A stretch of 64,000 nt of DNA from Psychrobacter urativorans (lineage in GTDB: Bacteria; Pseudomonadota; Gammaproteobacteria; Pseudomonadales; Moraxellaceae): positions 682,001 to 746,000 of the forward strand of contig NZ_CP012678.1 in NCBI RefSeq assembly GCF_001298525.1, written 5' to 3'. Every line of letters starts with the position of its first letter. Within the stretch, counting starts at the first letter, position 1. Both the position numbers and the translations under genes were made by a program. Below are positions 8,358 through 17,199 of this stretch, in pieces. Below the pieces are notes generated by a model. That model searched no databases and was not told where the DNA came from. It worked only from the letters and a program-made list of their open reading frames with translations.

Positions 8358-10076
8358 TTAATTAATAGTATCTTTTTGCACAAAGCGGATACCCAAAGAG
8401 GTGACTTGCTTACGTAATATCTCTAATGCTTGGCGCTCCCAACTGCTTTCATTACCCGATAACGTGACATCTGGCTGCACGCCAATTTTTTCTATGTTCT
8501 TGCCCGTGGCTGTCAGATAATAGGCGACCGTTAACTTGACAGCCTGCTCGTTATTGAGCGGTATGACGGACTGTACTGAGCCTTTGCCATAGCTGACCTC
8601 ACCGACGATAGTGGCTCTTTTTTGTGTCTGTAAGCTACTGGCTAGCACTTCAGCTGCTGAAGCCGAATAACGGTTTTGTAAAATTACAACCGGTAACGGT
8701 TTAAGTACTGCTGTACCTAGAGTTGATAAAGTCGTTAACTCACTTTGACGGCTTTTAACTTGTACTACCTTGGTATTATCCATAAATAAGCTGGCAACTT
8801 GCACCGCCGATGTCAATACACCACCGGGATTGTCACGTAAATCAAGTAAGATACCTGAGACGGGTGCATTTAAACTGGTCAAGCTTTTTAATATTTCTTC
8901 CCGACTGTTATTTTGAAATGCTGGTAGTTTAATAATAGCCATACCATCGACCAGTCGTGTCTCAATGGTCTGAGCGTGCATATTATTACGTTGCAAAGTC
9001 GTGGTGTGTTTACGACGACCCGCTTTAGAGGTGATAACATCGACTTGCGTACCGGCAATGCCTGTTAACAACTGCTGAATATCATTGCTTTGCTTCTCTT
9101 CATCGAGCTTAAATCCATCGATTTGATGCAAATAATCACCAACCGCAATTCCTTTTTTATCTGCTGAGGATTTATTGCTCACGTCTGTAATGACCCAATA
9201 ACCAAGCGACGCATCATAGGCGGCTTTGATACCGATATCACCCACATCACCTTGGGTAAAGGCGCGTAGATTTTCATACGCCTCAGCATCTAAAAATTCC
9301 GCATGACTATCAAGCTTGGTTAGCATTCCACTCATGGCGTTATTAAACAACTCTTCGTCATTGACGGGTTCAACATATTCACGCCGTATTAAATCTACGA
9401 CCGCGACAAACGTCTTTAAAGTTTCAGGTGAAATCGCATTTAACGATACTTGCGCCACTTCAGCGGGAATGTCAGTGTTGATAACGCCTGAGACATCAAC
9501 CTGAGAATTAGCATTCGGTGAATTAGTATTTGGTAGCTTAGTGTCTGGTGACAATACGGCATTGGGGCGCGCCTTTTTTATCGTGGTATTGGTCGCACTG
9601 GTACTGCTCATATCATTCATCCAATCGTCGGTTTCATCGACTACGGCAGGGATATCTGATAGGTCATCAGCGCCATCCTCAGCACTAACTTCATCTCTTT
9701 TTAGATTAATCAGTTTCAAATCTGTGGTAGGCGCCTTTTTTATATTTTCTTTGACGGTTTTAGTATTAACGGTCGTATTATTGGCTGGTTTTTTTGGCGT
9801 TGATTTATTTTGATTCACCGTCTGCTTATTGATAACGGTGGTCTTGGGCGTTTTTGAATTGGTCTTATTATTGGTCTTACTATTGGTCTTATGATTGGTA
9901 GTAGTGTTGGTCTTACTATTAGTCGTACTACTAGCGGCAACTGCAGACTGAGAGCACAGGCTTAGTATGCCTAACAGCCCAAACATACTTATTTTTAAGA
10001 CAGGTTTACGTAACGCTAATTTGATAGACGTCGATAATTTTAATGGTTGAGATAAAGTGTGAGTAGATAAACGCAT
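8358..10076 (-). CDS. ctpA: C-terminal processing protease, S41 family
   Basis: Periplasmic serine protease with a Ser/Lys dyad that trims envelope proteins near their C-termini. The 572-aa product starts with a basic N-terminus and a hydrophobic segment (residues about 25-48, ending SAVAA). A Thr/Asn/Lys-rich low-complexity stretch follows (about 48-130), then the helical region (TFVAVVDLIRREYVEPV), a PDZ domain (about 270-360, GDIGIKA ... GDYLHQIDGF) and the tail-specific protease domain (LRDNPGG near 410). The catalytic Ser is in RYSASAAEVLA near 468 and the Lys in YGKGSVQS near 495. The long disordered insert between signal segment and first domain is unusual. The ribosome site before the ATG is weak. 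It converges on pilR. Confidence 0.92.
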   Translation of the reverse strand: MRLSTHTLSQPLKLSTSIKLALRKPVLKISMFGLLGILSLCSQSAVAASSTTNSKTNTTTNHKTNSKTNNKTNSKTPKTTVINKQTVNQNKSTPKKPANNTTVNTKTVKENIKKAPTTDLKLINLKRDEVSAEDGADDLSDIPAVVDETDDWMNDMSSTSATNTTIKKARPNAVLSPDTKLPNTNSPNANSQVDVSGVINTDIPAEVAQVSLNAISPETLKTFVAVVDLIRREYVEPVNDEELFNNAMSGMLTKLDSHAEFLDAEAYENLRAFTQGDVGDIGIKAAYDASLGYWVITDVSNKSSADKKGIAVGDYLHQIDGFKLDEEKQSNDIQQLLTGIAGTQVDVITSKAGRRKHTTTLQRNNMHAQTIETRLVDGMAIIKLPAFQNNSREEILKSLTSLNAPVSGILLDLRDNPGGVLTSAVQVASLFMDNTKVVQVKSRQSELTTLSTLGTAVLKPLPVVILQNRYSASAAEVLASSLQTQKRATIVGEVSYGKGSVQSVIPLNNEQAVKLTVAYYLTATGKNIEKIGVQPDVTLSGNESSWERQALEILRKQVTSLGIRFVQKDTIN

Positions 10077-10233
10077 AAAAAGACTCGTATAAAATAAGGA
10101 AAATATAGCGTGTTATTATTATAGGTAGAGAGTGACAAGCCAATTATATGCTAATAAAAACAGCATAGCAGTAAGTGTATGGTGAATATTCAAATGGTAT
10201 TATGGACGAAATCAGTAAAAATATAACGCATAC

Positions 10234-10265
10234 AAAAGGGAAGAATCACAGGTATTCTTCCCTTT
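10234..10265 (-). terminator. Intrinsic terminator after gpmI
   Basis: A 12-bp perfect stem (AAAGGGAAGAAT / ATTCTTCCCTTT) with a 7-base loop lies about 90 bases past the gpmI stop. On the minus strand it is followed by TTTTGT. Confidence 0.8.
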
Positions 10266-10351
10266 ATTAATCATTCGTCTGCTTATCTAAACGATGCACT
10301 TATGACAGTGATTGACGACTTGTCTTTACGATTTGTCTTTACGACATATAT

Positions 10352-11998
10352 TTACGACAATGCTGGAATGAGTAAACTCTCACCGGTCATCTCAGTAGGT
10401 GGCTCAATATCCATCAAGGCTAAAATCGTCGGCGCAACGTCACTCAGCTTACCGCCGCTGCGAACCCGTACTTTTTGGTCACCAATATAAATCAATGGTA
10501 CATGCTCAGTCGTATGCTGAGTATGCACTTGCCCACTCTCATAGTCCTGCATCTGCTCACAGTTGCCATGATCAGCGGTAATCAGGATATCGCCACCAGC
10601 AGCACGTACTGCTGCCTCAACGCGACCTACGCAGACATCAAGCGCTTCCACAGCTTTGACAGTCGCATCGAACACGCCGGTATGCCCGACCATGTCACCA
10701 TTGGCATAGTTCACAATTAGGACGTCATATTCACCTGACTCAATGGCAGCAACCAATTTATCCGTCACTTCAGGCGCACTCATCTCCGGTTGTAAATCGT
10801 AAGTGGCTACATTTGGAGACGGCACTAAAATACGGGTTTCACCTTCGTATTCTGCCTCACGTCCACCACTAAAGAAAAATGTGACATGCGCGTACTTTTC
10901 AGTTTCAGCGATACGTAGCTGGGTTTTGCCTTTATCTTGTAAATATTCGCCTAAGGTATTGCTCAATGAGGTTGGATAATACGCAATACTGGTTTTAGGA
11001 CTGTCCGCCAAAATATCTGAATACTTCGTTAACATCACAAAAGCAGCAAGCTTAGGACGCTTATGACGGGCAAAACCTGAAAACTCATGGTCTGGCAGCA
11101 CAAATGCCTGCGCCAACTCACGCGCACGGTCAGAGCGGAAGTTCATGAAAATAAGCGCATCATTGTCATCAACGGTAAACGGCACTTCATCACGCCCAAT
11201 CACCACGGTTGGATTGATAAATTCATCCGTCTCGCGCGCTTTATAAGCTGCCTGTATCGCCCCATCAGCACGAGTGGCTAGGCGGTCTGCTTTACCTTCA
11301 GTCAGTAGCTCATAGGCTTTTTGTACCCGATCCCAACGATTGTCACGATCCAGCGCATAGTAGCGCCCGATGATACTGGCTATCCGTACGCGACCTTCAT
11401 AATGCGCATTCAGTTTTTCAATATAATCACGCAGGCGATTGATATATTTATCCGCAGATTTTGGCGGTGTATCACGACCATCTAAAAAGCAATGTACAAA
11501 GACATTCTTCGCCCCATGCACCAAAGCCGAATGACACATCCCTTCGATATGATCTTGATGTGAATGCACACCACCATCCGACAATAAACCCATGATATGT
11601 ACATTACCGCCCAGCTCATTCGCCGCCTGTACCGCCCCAACTAACGCCTCATTTTTATAAAAATCACGGTTTGCTAGCTCATTTGAGATACGCGTTGAGT
11701 CTTGGTAAAGCACACGTCCAGCGCCTAAATTCATATGTCCAACTTCTGAATTACCAAACTGACCATCCGGCAAGCCCACATCTTCTCCTGAAGCAGATAT
11801 GAGTCCGTGCGGATACTGCTGATAAATTTTATCCAGATTGGGCATATTGGCAGCAGCAATGGCATTATCCTTCACATCTTCGCGATGCCCAAAACCGTCT
11901 AATATCATTAGTACATGCGGGATTTTTTTATTCTGCTTATTATTTGCTTGGATCTGATTATCGTCAATAGACTCTGATTGTTGCTGCGTACTGGTCAT
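10352..11998 (-). CDS. gpmI: 2,3-bisphosphoglycerate-independent phosphoglycerate mutase
   Basis: Mn-dependent glycolytic mutase that interconverts 3- and 2-phosphoglycerate through a phosphoserine. The 548-aa protein carries the alkaline-phosphatase-fold metal motifs: MILDGFG with D34, the nucleophile Ser at residue 84 in [17 protein letters not shown] near 144, DGRDTPP near 174, the [11 protein letters not shown] metal site near 447 and [10 protein letters not shown] near 476. GAGGAG lies 9 bases before the ATG. The first 25 residues are a polar Gln/Asn-rich extension compared with the usual about 515 aa. With pgk at the left edge it gives two glycolytic enzymes in the window, although they are not in one operon. 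Confidence 0.96.
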   Translation of the reverse strand: MTSTQQQSESIDDNQIQANNKQNKKIPHVLMILDGFGHREDVKDNAIAAANMPNLDKIYQQYPHGLISASGEDVGLPDGQFGNSEVGHMNLGAGRVLYQDSTRISNELANRDFYKNEALVGAVQAANELGGNVHIMGLLSDGGVHSHQDHIEGMCHSALVHGAKNVFVHCFLDGRDTPPKSADKYINRLRDYIEKLNAHYEGRVRIASIIGRYYALDRDNRWDRVQKAYELLTEGKADRLATRADGAIQAAYKARETDEFINPTVVIGRDEVPFTVDDNDALIFMNFRSDRARELAQAFVLPDHEFSGFARHKRPKLAAFVMLTKYSDILADSPKTSIAYYPTSLSNTLGEYLQDKGKTQLRIAETEKYAHVTFFFSGGREAEYEGETRILVPSPNVATYDLQPEMSAPEVTDKLVAAIESGEYDVLIVNYANGDMVGHTGVFDATVKAVEALDVCVGRVEAAVRAAGGDILITADHGNCEQMQDYESGQVHTQHTTEHVPLIYIGDQKVRVRSGGKLSDVAPTILALMDIEPPTEMTGESLLIPALS

Positions 11999-12226
11999 AG
12001 ATTACCGCTCCTCAAGTGAATGAACGCCTATCGTGCATTATTAAAATGAATTAGGATTGATACTTATCAAGCGCTCTATACTAACACAAATCTCAAAATA
12101 GCCGAAAACCCGACATTATTTAGGGCTGTTTAAGCAGATTGCCTTAACGTAAATTTTAAATAAAATTTTCAACAGTATAAAAAATAGCTCAATTATTAAT
12201 ACGACGTAGCAATCTGTAAAACAGAC

Positions 12227-12255
12227 TTGCAATCAGCTTTTTCATTGGTTAATAT
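12227..12255 (+). promoter_or_regulatory. Putative sigma-70 promoter of the 6S RNA gene
   Basis: TTGCAA at 12227-12232 and TAATAT at 12250-12255 are separated by exactly 17 bases. Transcription would begin near 12262, matching the 5' end of the 6S RNA predicted from its closing stem. Confidence 0.75.
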
Positions 12256-12261
12256 GGTTTT

Positions 12262-12450
12262 ATTCTGGAGTGTTGGCTAGTAGATGTTTATTCCCTGAGC
12301 CGATAATGTTATACCTGGATGCGCTACCTATTGCCTCATTGTGTATGCCTGCACCGCTTGCGGTGTTTCAGGAAACCTACAGAGGTAATGACGCATCCGC
12401 CCTGAACTTCACGGTTCATGGGTCACCATCTTACGGCGGCACTCCGGTTG
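12262..12450 (+). ncRNA. ssrS: 6S RNA
   Basis: 6S RNA mimics an open promoter and binds sigma-70 RNA polymerase holoenzyme in stationary phase. The sequence keeps the proteobacterial 6S blocks in order: CCCTGAGCCGATA at 12294-12306 on the 5' side, then GGTTCATGGGTCACC at about 12412-12426 and ACGGCGGCA at about 12433-12441 on the 3' side. The closing stem forms between CTGGAGTG at 12265-12272 and CACTCCGG at 12440-12447. Length of about 189 nt is close to the 184 nt of E. coli 6S. An open frame of 94 codons at 12270-12554 overlaps it and is not a gene. The ends are set by the stem and promoter and may be off by a few bases. Confidence 0.92.
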
Positions 12451-12576
12451 TTACTTTTAGTGATTGTCATTTGTTATTGAGCTATTTATTAGTAACTAAA
12501 AGCGCAATAAGAATGATACGAGCAAGCACGATGAAAACTTATTTATATCAATAAAAATTCAAATGAATAAAGATTA

Positions 12577-12616
12577 AAAGGTCCTTTTGGTAAATAGTCA
12601 AAAGGACCTTTTTTTA
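12577..12616 (+). terminator. Intrinsic terminator downstream of ssrS
   Basis: A stem of about 12 bp (AAGGTCCTTTTG / CAAAAGGACCTT) with a 9-base AT loop is followed by seven Ts. It lies about 125 bases past the mature 6S RNA end, so it probably ends a precursor, and it faces the 3' end of fxsA. The bases between 6S and the stem show no coding pattern. Confidence 0.85.
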
Positions 12617-12717
12617 TGCTGATTTGACTGCTAAACCCCATCGAACAATTGTTCATGGAATAAGAGAACGACTACTGATATATATTCACAGCAGTCGTGA
12701 CATTCTAAGAGAATAAC

Positions 12718-13350
12718 TTACTCATCATTAGCCGGTTTAGTGATTTTCTTAACATCTATTGGAATATCTTTAGCGGTGCCATCAACAGTGGTATGCTGCT
12801 TGAACACATCGCCAAATGGATTTTGTTGCTGCTGACCAAACGGGTTTTGTCCACCCATACCACCTGCGCCACCGAATGGATTTTGTCCGCCCATTCCTCC
12901 CATACCACCAAAGGGATTCTGTCCACCTCCCATTTGACCACCCATCTGCTTCGCCATCATTTCCATCATTTTTTGCTGATTATTCATGACATATTTATTC
13001 GCCATGTCTTTTAGTCTCTTTTGGACAGGCGGCAATACCACCAACAATGCGAGCAAATCACTGATAACACCAGGAATCAATAATAATAGACCCGCGACCG
13101 CCATAGCGACACTTTTTAGCATGGTAGATTCTTGTGGGCGCATGGCAGGGTTCATCATACCGCCCGCTTTCATTTGCTGTGCCATCGGATTTAGCGCCAC
13201 CATGCCTTTACGAATAAGCGAAATGCCAATCACCGCAGCAATAATAAACCAACCAAAGACTAGCCAGCCACTGATAAACTGTGCCATTAAATACCACAGT
13301 AGCATTTCAATAATAAACCAAACGATGGCAATACCGACTATCTGACCCAT
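12718..13350 (-). CDS. fxsA: FxsA-family inner membrane protein
   Basis: Member of the FxsA family, small inner membrane proteins named for suppressing F-plasmid exclusion of phage T7 in E. coli. The 210-aa protein has hydrophobic segments at about 4-20, 26-45 and 78-105, with the family signature region MLLWYLMAQFISGW...AAVIGISLIRKG and LLLIPGVISDLLALLVVLPPVQ. The C-terminal 60 residues are distinctive: a QQKMMEMMAKQMGGQ helix followed by Gly/Met repeats with five copies of an NPFG unit, then a charged tail. E. coli FxsA (158 aa) ends differently. It is divergent from ruvC. Confidence 0.88.
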   Translation of the reverse strand: MGQIVGIAIVWFIIEMLLWYLMAQFISGWLVFGWFIIAAVIGISLIRKGMVALNPMAQQMKAGGMMNPAMRPQESTMLKSVAMAVAGLLLLIPGVISDLLALLVVLPPVQKRLKDMANKYVMNNQQKMMEMMAKQMGGQMGGGQNPFGGMGGMGGQNPFGGAGGMGGQNPFGQQQQNPFGDVFKQHTTVDGTAKDIPIDVKKITKPANDE

Positions 13351-13479
13351 AAAGTGTCGTCCTGTAAAATAATAAAGTAAAAGCTTTGCATAAATTAAAA
13401 TGGTTAACTTATGATGTATATGGGGATGGCTTGCTATACTATCAAACTTGTAAGCGTTTTTTAAGTGATATGGAACCCT

Positions 13480-14064
13480 ATGGCAATTATTATCGGGATT
13501 GATCCCGGCTCACGCATGACTGGTTATGGCATTATTCAACAAACAGGCGATAAGCTGACCTATATCGACGCCGGTACGATTCGTACGGATACCAAAGAAA
13601 TGCCAGAACGCCTTAAGCGCATTTTTAACGGCTTAACGCGAATCACCCAGCATCATCTGAAATATAGCGACGAGCCTATTTATACCGCGATTGAGCAAGT
13701 ATTTATGGCAGAGAATCCGGATTCTGCATTAAAGCTTGGGCAAGCGCGTGGGGCGGCAATAGCTGCGATGGTGGCGTTAGATTTAGAAGTCTCAGAATAT
13801 ACCGCGCGTCAGATTAAACAGGCGGTTTGTGGTTATGGTGCTGCCGCCAAAGAGCAAGTACAAGAGATGGTCTGCCGTATCCTGAAGCTTGATGTCGTAC
13901 CGCAGCAAGATGCCGCTGATGGGCTTGCCTGCGCCATTTGCCATGCACATTCTAGCCATTCTATGAGCAAACTTTTACTAAATAGCGGCATGAGTGGACG
14001 CGGTGCGACGAAGAAAAAAGGACGTTGGCGTTTAACAGAAGAAGACTTAAACAATCGCCGTTAA
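13480..14064 (+). CDS. ruvC: Holliday junction resolvase RuvC
   Basis: Dimeric endonuclease that cleaves four-way junctions brought by RuvAB in recombination repair. The 194-aa product opens [14 protein letters not shown] with catalytic D8, has the [24 protein letters not shown] block near 70-93 with the second acidic residue, and ends its core with [16 protein letters not shown], which supplies the last two Asp residues. The start is at ATG 13480, matching the family's MAII opening, rather than an in-frame GTG at 13465; a GGA lies a few bases upstream. ruvA and ruvB do not follow; downstream is a two-way terminator. Confidence 0.96.
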   Translation: MAIIIGIDPGSRMTGYGIIQQTGDKLTYIDAGTIRTDTKEMPERLKRIFNGLTRITQHHLKYSDEPIYTAIEQVFMAENPDSALKLGQARGAAIAAMVALDLEVSEYTARQIKQAVCGYGAAAKEQVQEMVCRILKLDVVPQQDAADGLACAICHAHSSHSMSKLLLNSGMSGRGATKKKGRWRLTEEDLNNRR

Positions 14065-14104
14065 TAAACTACTTAAAAAAACTTCATGGCTTAGAGTTTT
14101 AATA

Positions 14105-14137
14105 AAAAAAACACGCACTAGGTAGGCGTGTTTTTTT
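14105..14137. terminator. Bidirectional terminator, ruvC / META lipoprotein
   Basis: AAAAAAACACGC pairs with GCGTGTTTTTTT across a 9-base loop. The A run on one side and T run on the other let it serve both converging genes. Confidence 0.85.
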
Positions 14138-14180
14138 ATTCTAAATGATTGGTTATTTTCTTATTATTAATCTCACTTAA

Positions 14181-15074
14181 CTATTCCACTACTGTACTTT
14201 CAATAACCGTACTTTCAATAACCGTATCAAGAACATAGGCATACTTGGCATCGGATACCTTTGCTAAGTTCTCATTACCCTCTAGCCTATAACGCTGTAA
14301 ACGCAGTACTTCATCATGATTTTTATCATGTTGATAACCCTCAATAGTACCCGCGAATTCCACCTCTTTACCTTCACTAACCTTTACGCCCTGCTCATCA
14401 TACGTCACTGGTTTGATTTGCAGGCACTGTTGGCTACTATCGCCTATGCAATGCTTAGTTTGCGCACTGATTGACCAAAATAACGTCTCACCTTTACTAT
14501 GATACTTGGCTTGTGACGTCATTCTGCCCGTCCAAACTAAGGTCACCGCATCGCTTGTTACCTGTGTCAGTAGTGGTGTGTCACCATCTGCTAAACTGAG
14601 CACACTGTCGCCTTCCATCAGCTCATTCAGACGGTTTTCTGTGCTATTAAGATCGGCACACGACATCTTCGTACTCATACTGTTTTCGGTGGTAAAGGTA
14701 TCGCCCTGTAATTGATAAGCGGCGCTCATGGTATTACAACCGACACTATAGTTGATGGTATTCTGCCCTTGATAGTCATTAAAACTTAAAGTGACTTGGT
14801 CTTTAATCGTCATCAAAGAGGTCAACGGCTGCTTGTTACTATTATATGCCGTATCTAGTGTCCAGCGATATTTTGACAGACTATCAATTATTTGCTGTTC
14901 AGGGCTTATAGCCACTGCCGCCGTTGCTGCGCTCATTGAATCAGCGATACTATTATTATCTCCATCATTCTGTGCCTCAATATCGTTAGGTGACGAAGCC
15001 TTTTGACATGCCGATAGTGCTAAGCTTACTACCAGTAACGTTGGCAATAAAGTAATTTGCAAAGATGATTTCAT
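14181..15074 (-). CDS. META- and DUF4377-domain lipoprotein
   Basis: Predicted lipoprotein of 297 aa. A signal peptide ends in the lipobox LSAC (Cys at residue 23), followed by an acidic Asn/Asp-rich linker. Residues about 65-170 look like a META (HslJ-like) domain: YRWTLDTAYNS near 70, SVGCNTMSAAYQL near 110 and a second conserved Cys in MSCADL. Residues about 190-285 look like a DUF4377 domain, with CIGDSSQQCLQIKP and FAGTIEGYQHD. This two-domain arrangement is known in Acinetobacter-type lipoproteins of unknown role; HslJ itself is linked to novobiocin tolerance in E. coli. The extreme C-terminus repeats VIEST, encoded by a 15-bp tandem DNA repeat at about 14200-14230. Confidence 0.82.
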   Translation of the reverse strand: MKSSLQITLLPTLLVVSLALSACQKASSPNDIEAQNDGDNNSIADSMSAATAAVAISPEQQIIDSLSKYRWTLDTAYNSNKQPLTSLMTIKDQVTLSFNDYQGQNTINYSVGCNTMSAAYQLQGDTFTTENSMSTKMSCADLNSTENRLNELMEGDSVLSLADGDTPLLTQVTSDAVTLVWTGRMTSQAKYHSKGETLFWSISAQTKHCIGDSSQQCLQIKPVTYDEQGVKVSEGKEVEFAGTIEGYQHDKNHDEVLRLQRYRLEGNENLAKVSDAKYAYVLDTVIESTVIESTVVE

Positions 15075-15363
15075 GATTATTATACCTATAGCATTACAAA
15101 TAAATCATATCCTGATTGCCTGCACATCTGCTTCTAGCATGCTTATGTCAAACTTAGCGGTTCAGAACAAGCAACTCAGAATTATTTACTCACTATAACC
15201 TTGATATCACTCGCTTTTGTAACAAAATGTTTGATTTAATGGTCTAAAATTTTGTTTGTATTCATATTATCTCCATTAACAAAAAATGGACTGCCAAATT
15301 GGAAGTCCATTTCATAGCTATATAGCTATAACGAGATTAAGCGTCATTTATACTTTAAAATGA

Positions 15364-16026
15364 TTACGCATCATCAGCTGTTGACTTAGCTTTCGCCATG
15401 GTTTGAATACTAAAACGCTCATTCATATGCTTATAAAAACGTGCAATATTCTCGCCATGATCAGCAGGGTTTACTTTTAATACTTTGCCAAAATCAAGTC
15501 CTAAATACAGTACGATATCAGCAAAACTTAGATGGTCGCCAACTAAATATTGATGACCTTCTAAGGCTGCTTCAAAATAAGGCAATGCTTTAATAGCACG
15601 CTCAATCGATTTAGCCGCGAACTCTGGTACTTGATCAACACGCTGCGCTTTTGATGGATGGCTGTGTTGAAATGCCAACATAAAGTTATACAGTACTTCA
15701 AACTCAGCAATACGGCGCATGGCGCATACTTGCGCACGCTGCACGACATCATTACCCATCACTGAACGCTCACCATAAACGCGATCAAGATATTCGCAGA
15801 TAGCCTGTGAATCATTAAGTACAGTACCATCATCGAGCTGCATTACCGGCACAGTCTGCATAGGATTGAGCTTGGTAAAAGCGTCCGTCATATGCTCATT
15901 ACTGGGGATATCAATATCTACCACATCAAGGTCATCCATATCATCGATGTCGATACCTTTTGATGCAAGTAGAATGAGTGCTTTGCGAGGGTTTGGCGCG
16001 GTACGGGATAAGTATAATTTTTTCAT
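15364..16026 (-). CDS. Glutathione S-transferase family protein
   Basis: GST-fold protein of 220 aa. The N-terminal thioredoxin-like domain (1-85) starts MKKLYLSRTAPNPRKAL and has the cis-Pro turn as TVPVMQLDDG and the glutathione gamma-Glu contact as NDSQAICEYL, both standard for GSTs. The helical C-terminal domain holds the N-capping box region LSFADIVLYLGLDF near 176. The substrate cannot be told from sequence. The start at 16026 is set by AAGGA 8 bases upstream; the frame continues to 16092 but the added residues have no family support. It lies downstream of the peroxiredoxin on the same strand, separated by a weak hairpin, so a shared redox role is possible but unproven. Confidence 0.86.
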   Translation of the reverse strand: MKKLYLSRTAPNPRKALILLASKGIDIDDMDDLDVVDIDIPSNEHMTDAFTKLNPMQTVPVMQLDDGTVLNDSQAICEYLDRVYGERSVMGNDVVQRAQVCAMRRIAEFEVLYNFMLAFQHSHPSKAQRVDQVPEFAAKSIERAIKALPYFEAALEGHQYLVGDHLSFADIVLYLGLDFGKVLKVNPADHGENIARFYKHMNERFSIQTMAKAKSTADDA

Positions 16027-16228
16027 GGCAAAATCCTTGTAAGAAATATCAAGTAGCGACAATGCGCCGTTAGTTTTTATTGTAAGACCCATTAAATATC
16101 GAATTAATAGTAGTGATCAATACCTAATTTTTATATTTTAAGCCTATATTTTAAGCATAGGATAATGAGCTACTTTTGTCATCATAGCAAAAGCTTGTCA
16201 ACACTTGTCAAAAACCTGTTATAAAAAT

Positions 16229-16270
16229 ACAAAAGCCCCAAAACTTTACGTTATGAGGCTTTTGCATTTT
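16229..16270 (-). terminator. Weak terminator after the peroxiredoxin gene
   Basis: CAAAAGCC and GGCTTTTG flank an imperfect 19-base interior, and on the minus strand the stem is followed by TATTTTT. Weaker than the other terminators here. Confidence 0.55.
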
Positions 16271-16298
16271 AAATATACGACTAGATTTTATAGATTAA

Positions 16299-16937
16299 TT
16301 ATTTATTTGGGGCAGGCGTAGTACGTAAATACGGTTTAATTTCGGTATGACCTTTAGGATATTTAGCAGCGATATCTTCAGTTTTTACACTGGTTGGAAT
16401 AATAACGTCATCGCCATCTTTCCAATCAACAGGGGTCGCAATATTATACTCATCTGATAATTGTAGGGCATCAATCACGCGGATGATTTCATCAAAGTTA
16501 CGACCACAGCTAGCAGGGTACGTGAGAATTAAGCGAACTTTCTTTTTAGGATCAATGATATAGACACTTCTAACGGTCGCCGTGGTACTGGCATTCGGAT
16601 GCAACATGTCATAAAGATTCGCCACCTCTTTATTAGGGTCAGCGATGATTGGGAAATTCAAATCAGTCCCTTGCGTCTCACCGATATCTTTTGCCCACGC
16701 ATGGTGATCGTCTAAGCTATCTACTGAGATACAAATTGGCTTCACATTGCGCTTTTGGAACTCGCCATTCAGTGCAGCTGCGCGACCAAGCTCAGTGGTA
16801 CATACTGGAGTAAAGTCGGCTGGATGTGAGAAAAAAACCACCCAGTTATCGCCTGCCCAATCATAAAAATTGATATCGCCATCGGTAGTGCTTGCATCAA
16901 AATTCGGTGCGCTATCGCCTAAACGTAAATGTGCCAT
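16299..16937 (-). CDS. 1-Cys peroxiredoxin, Prx6 type
   Basis: Thiol peroxidase that reduces peroxides. The 212-aa protein has the peroxidatic Cys at residue 46 in the motif PADFTPVCTTE, preceded by VVFFSHP, and the Prx6 features YPASCGRNFDEIIRVIDALQ near 145 and the long C-terminal domain ending near KPYLRTTP. It has a second Cys in the TYPASCGRN segment, common in bacterial Prx6 proteins, but no C-terminal resolving Cys like AhpC. AAGGA lies 7 bases before the ATG at 16937, which decides against the slightly longer frame to 16958. No ahpF or oxyR is adjacent. Its reductant is unknown; the neighbouring GST hints at glutathione. Confidence 0.93.
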   Translation of the reverse strand: MAHLRLGDSAPNFDASTTDGDINFYDWAGDNWVVFFSHPADFTPVCTTELGRAAALNGEFQKRNVKPICISVDSLDDHHAWAKDIGETQGTDLNFPIIADPNKEVANLYDMLHPNASTTATVRSVYIIDPKKKVRLILTYPASCGRNFDEIIRVIDALQLSDEYNIATPVDWKDGDDVIIPTSVKTEDIAAKYPKGHTEIKPYLRTTPAPNK

Positions 16938-17199
16938 TCTTTCGTCCTTATTTTGCAAAATTTAAGCGCCAGTATCAAAGATTGAGTCAGCGCACGGTAT
17001 TATTATAGTTGATGCTTTAGTCTGAAACGCTATTCGTACCTTGAACGTTTTCAGTACCACATTATTAAAAAGCCATTTCATCTTAACAAACTGGTTATGA
17101 ATGTCTTGTGACGGATTGTAATGCTGTTATTCGATTTTGAGTTAAGCAGACAACTTATGAATCGTACAATAAGTCCCTAACAGCCATTTTTGCTGGCTA

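Noticed and set aside
12270..12554. 94-codon open frame on the plus strand
   Set aside because: It overlaps the 6S RNA gene almost fully, has no family resemblance, and its sequence is explained by conserved RNA blocks.
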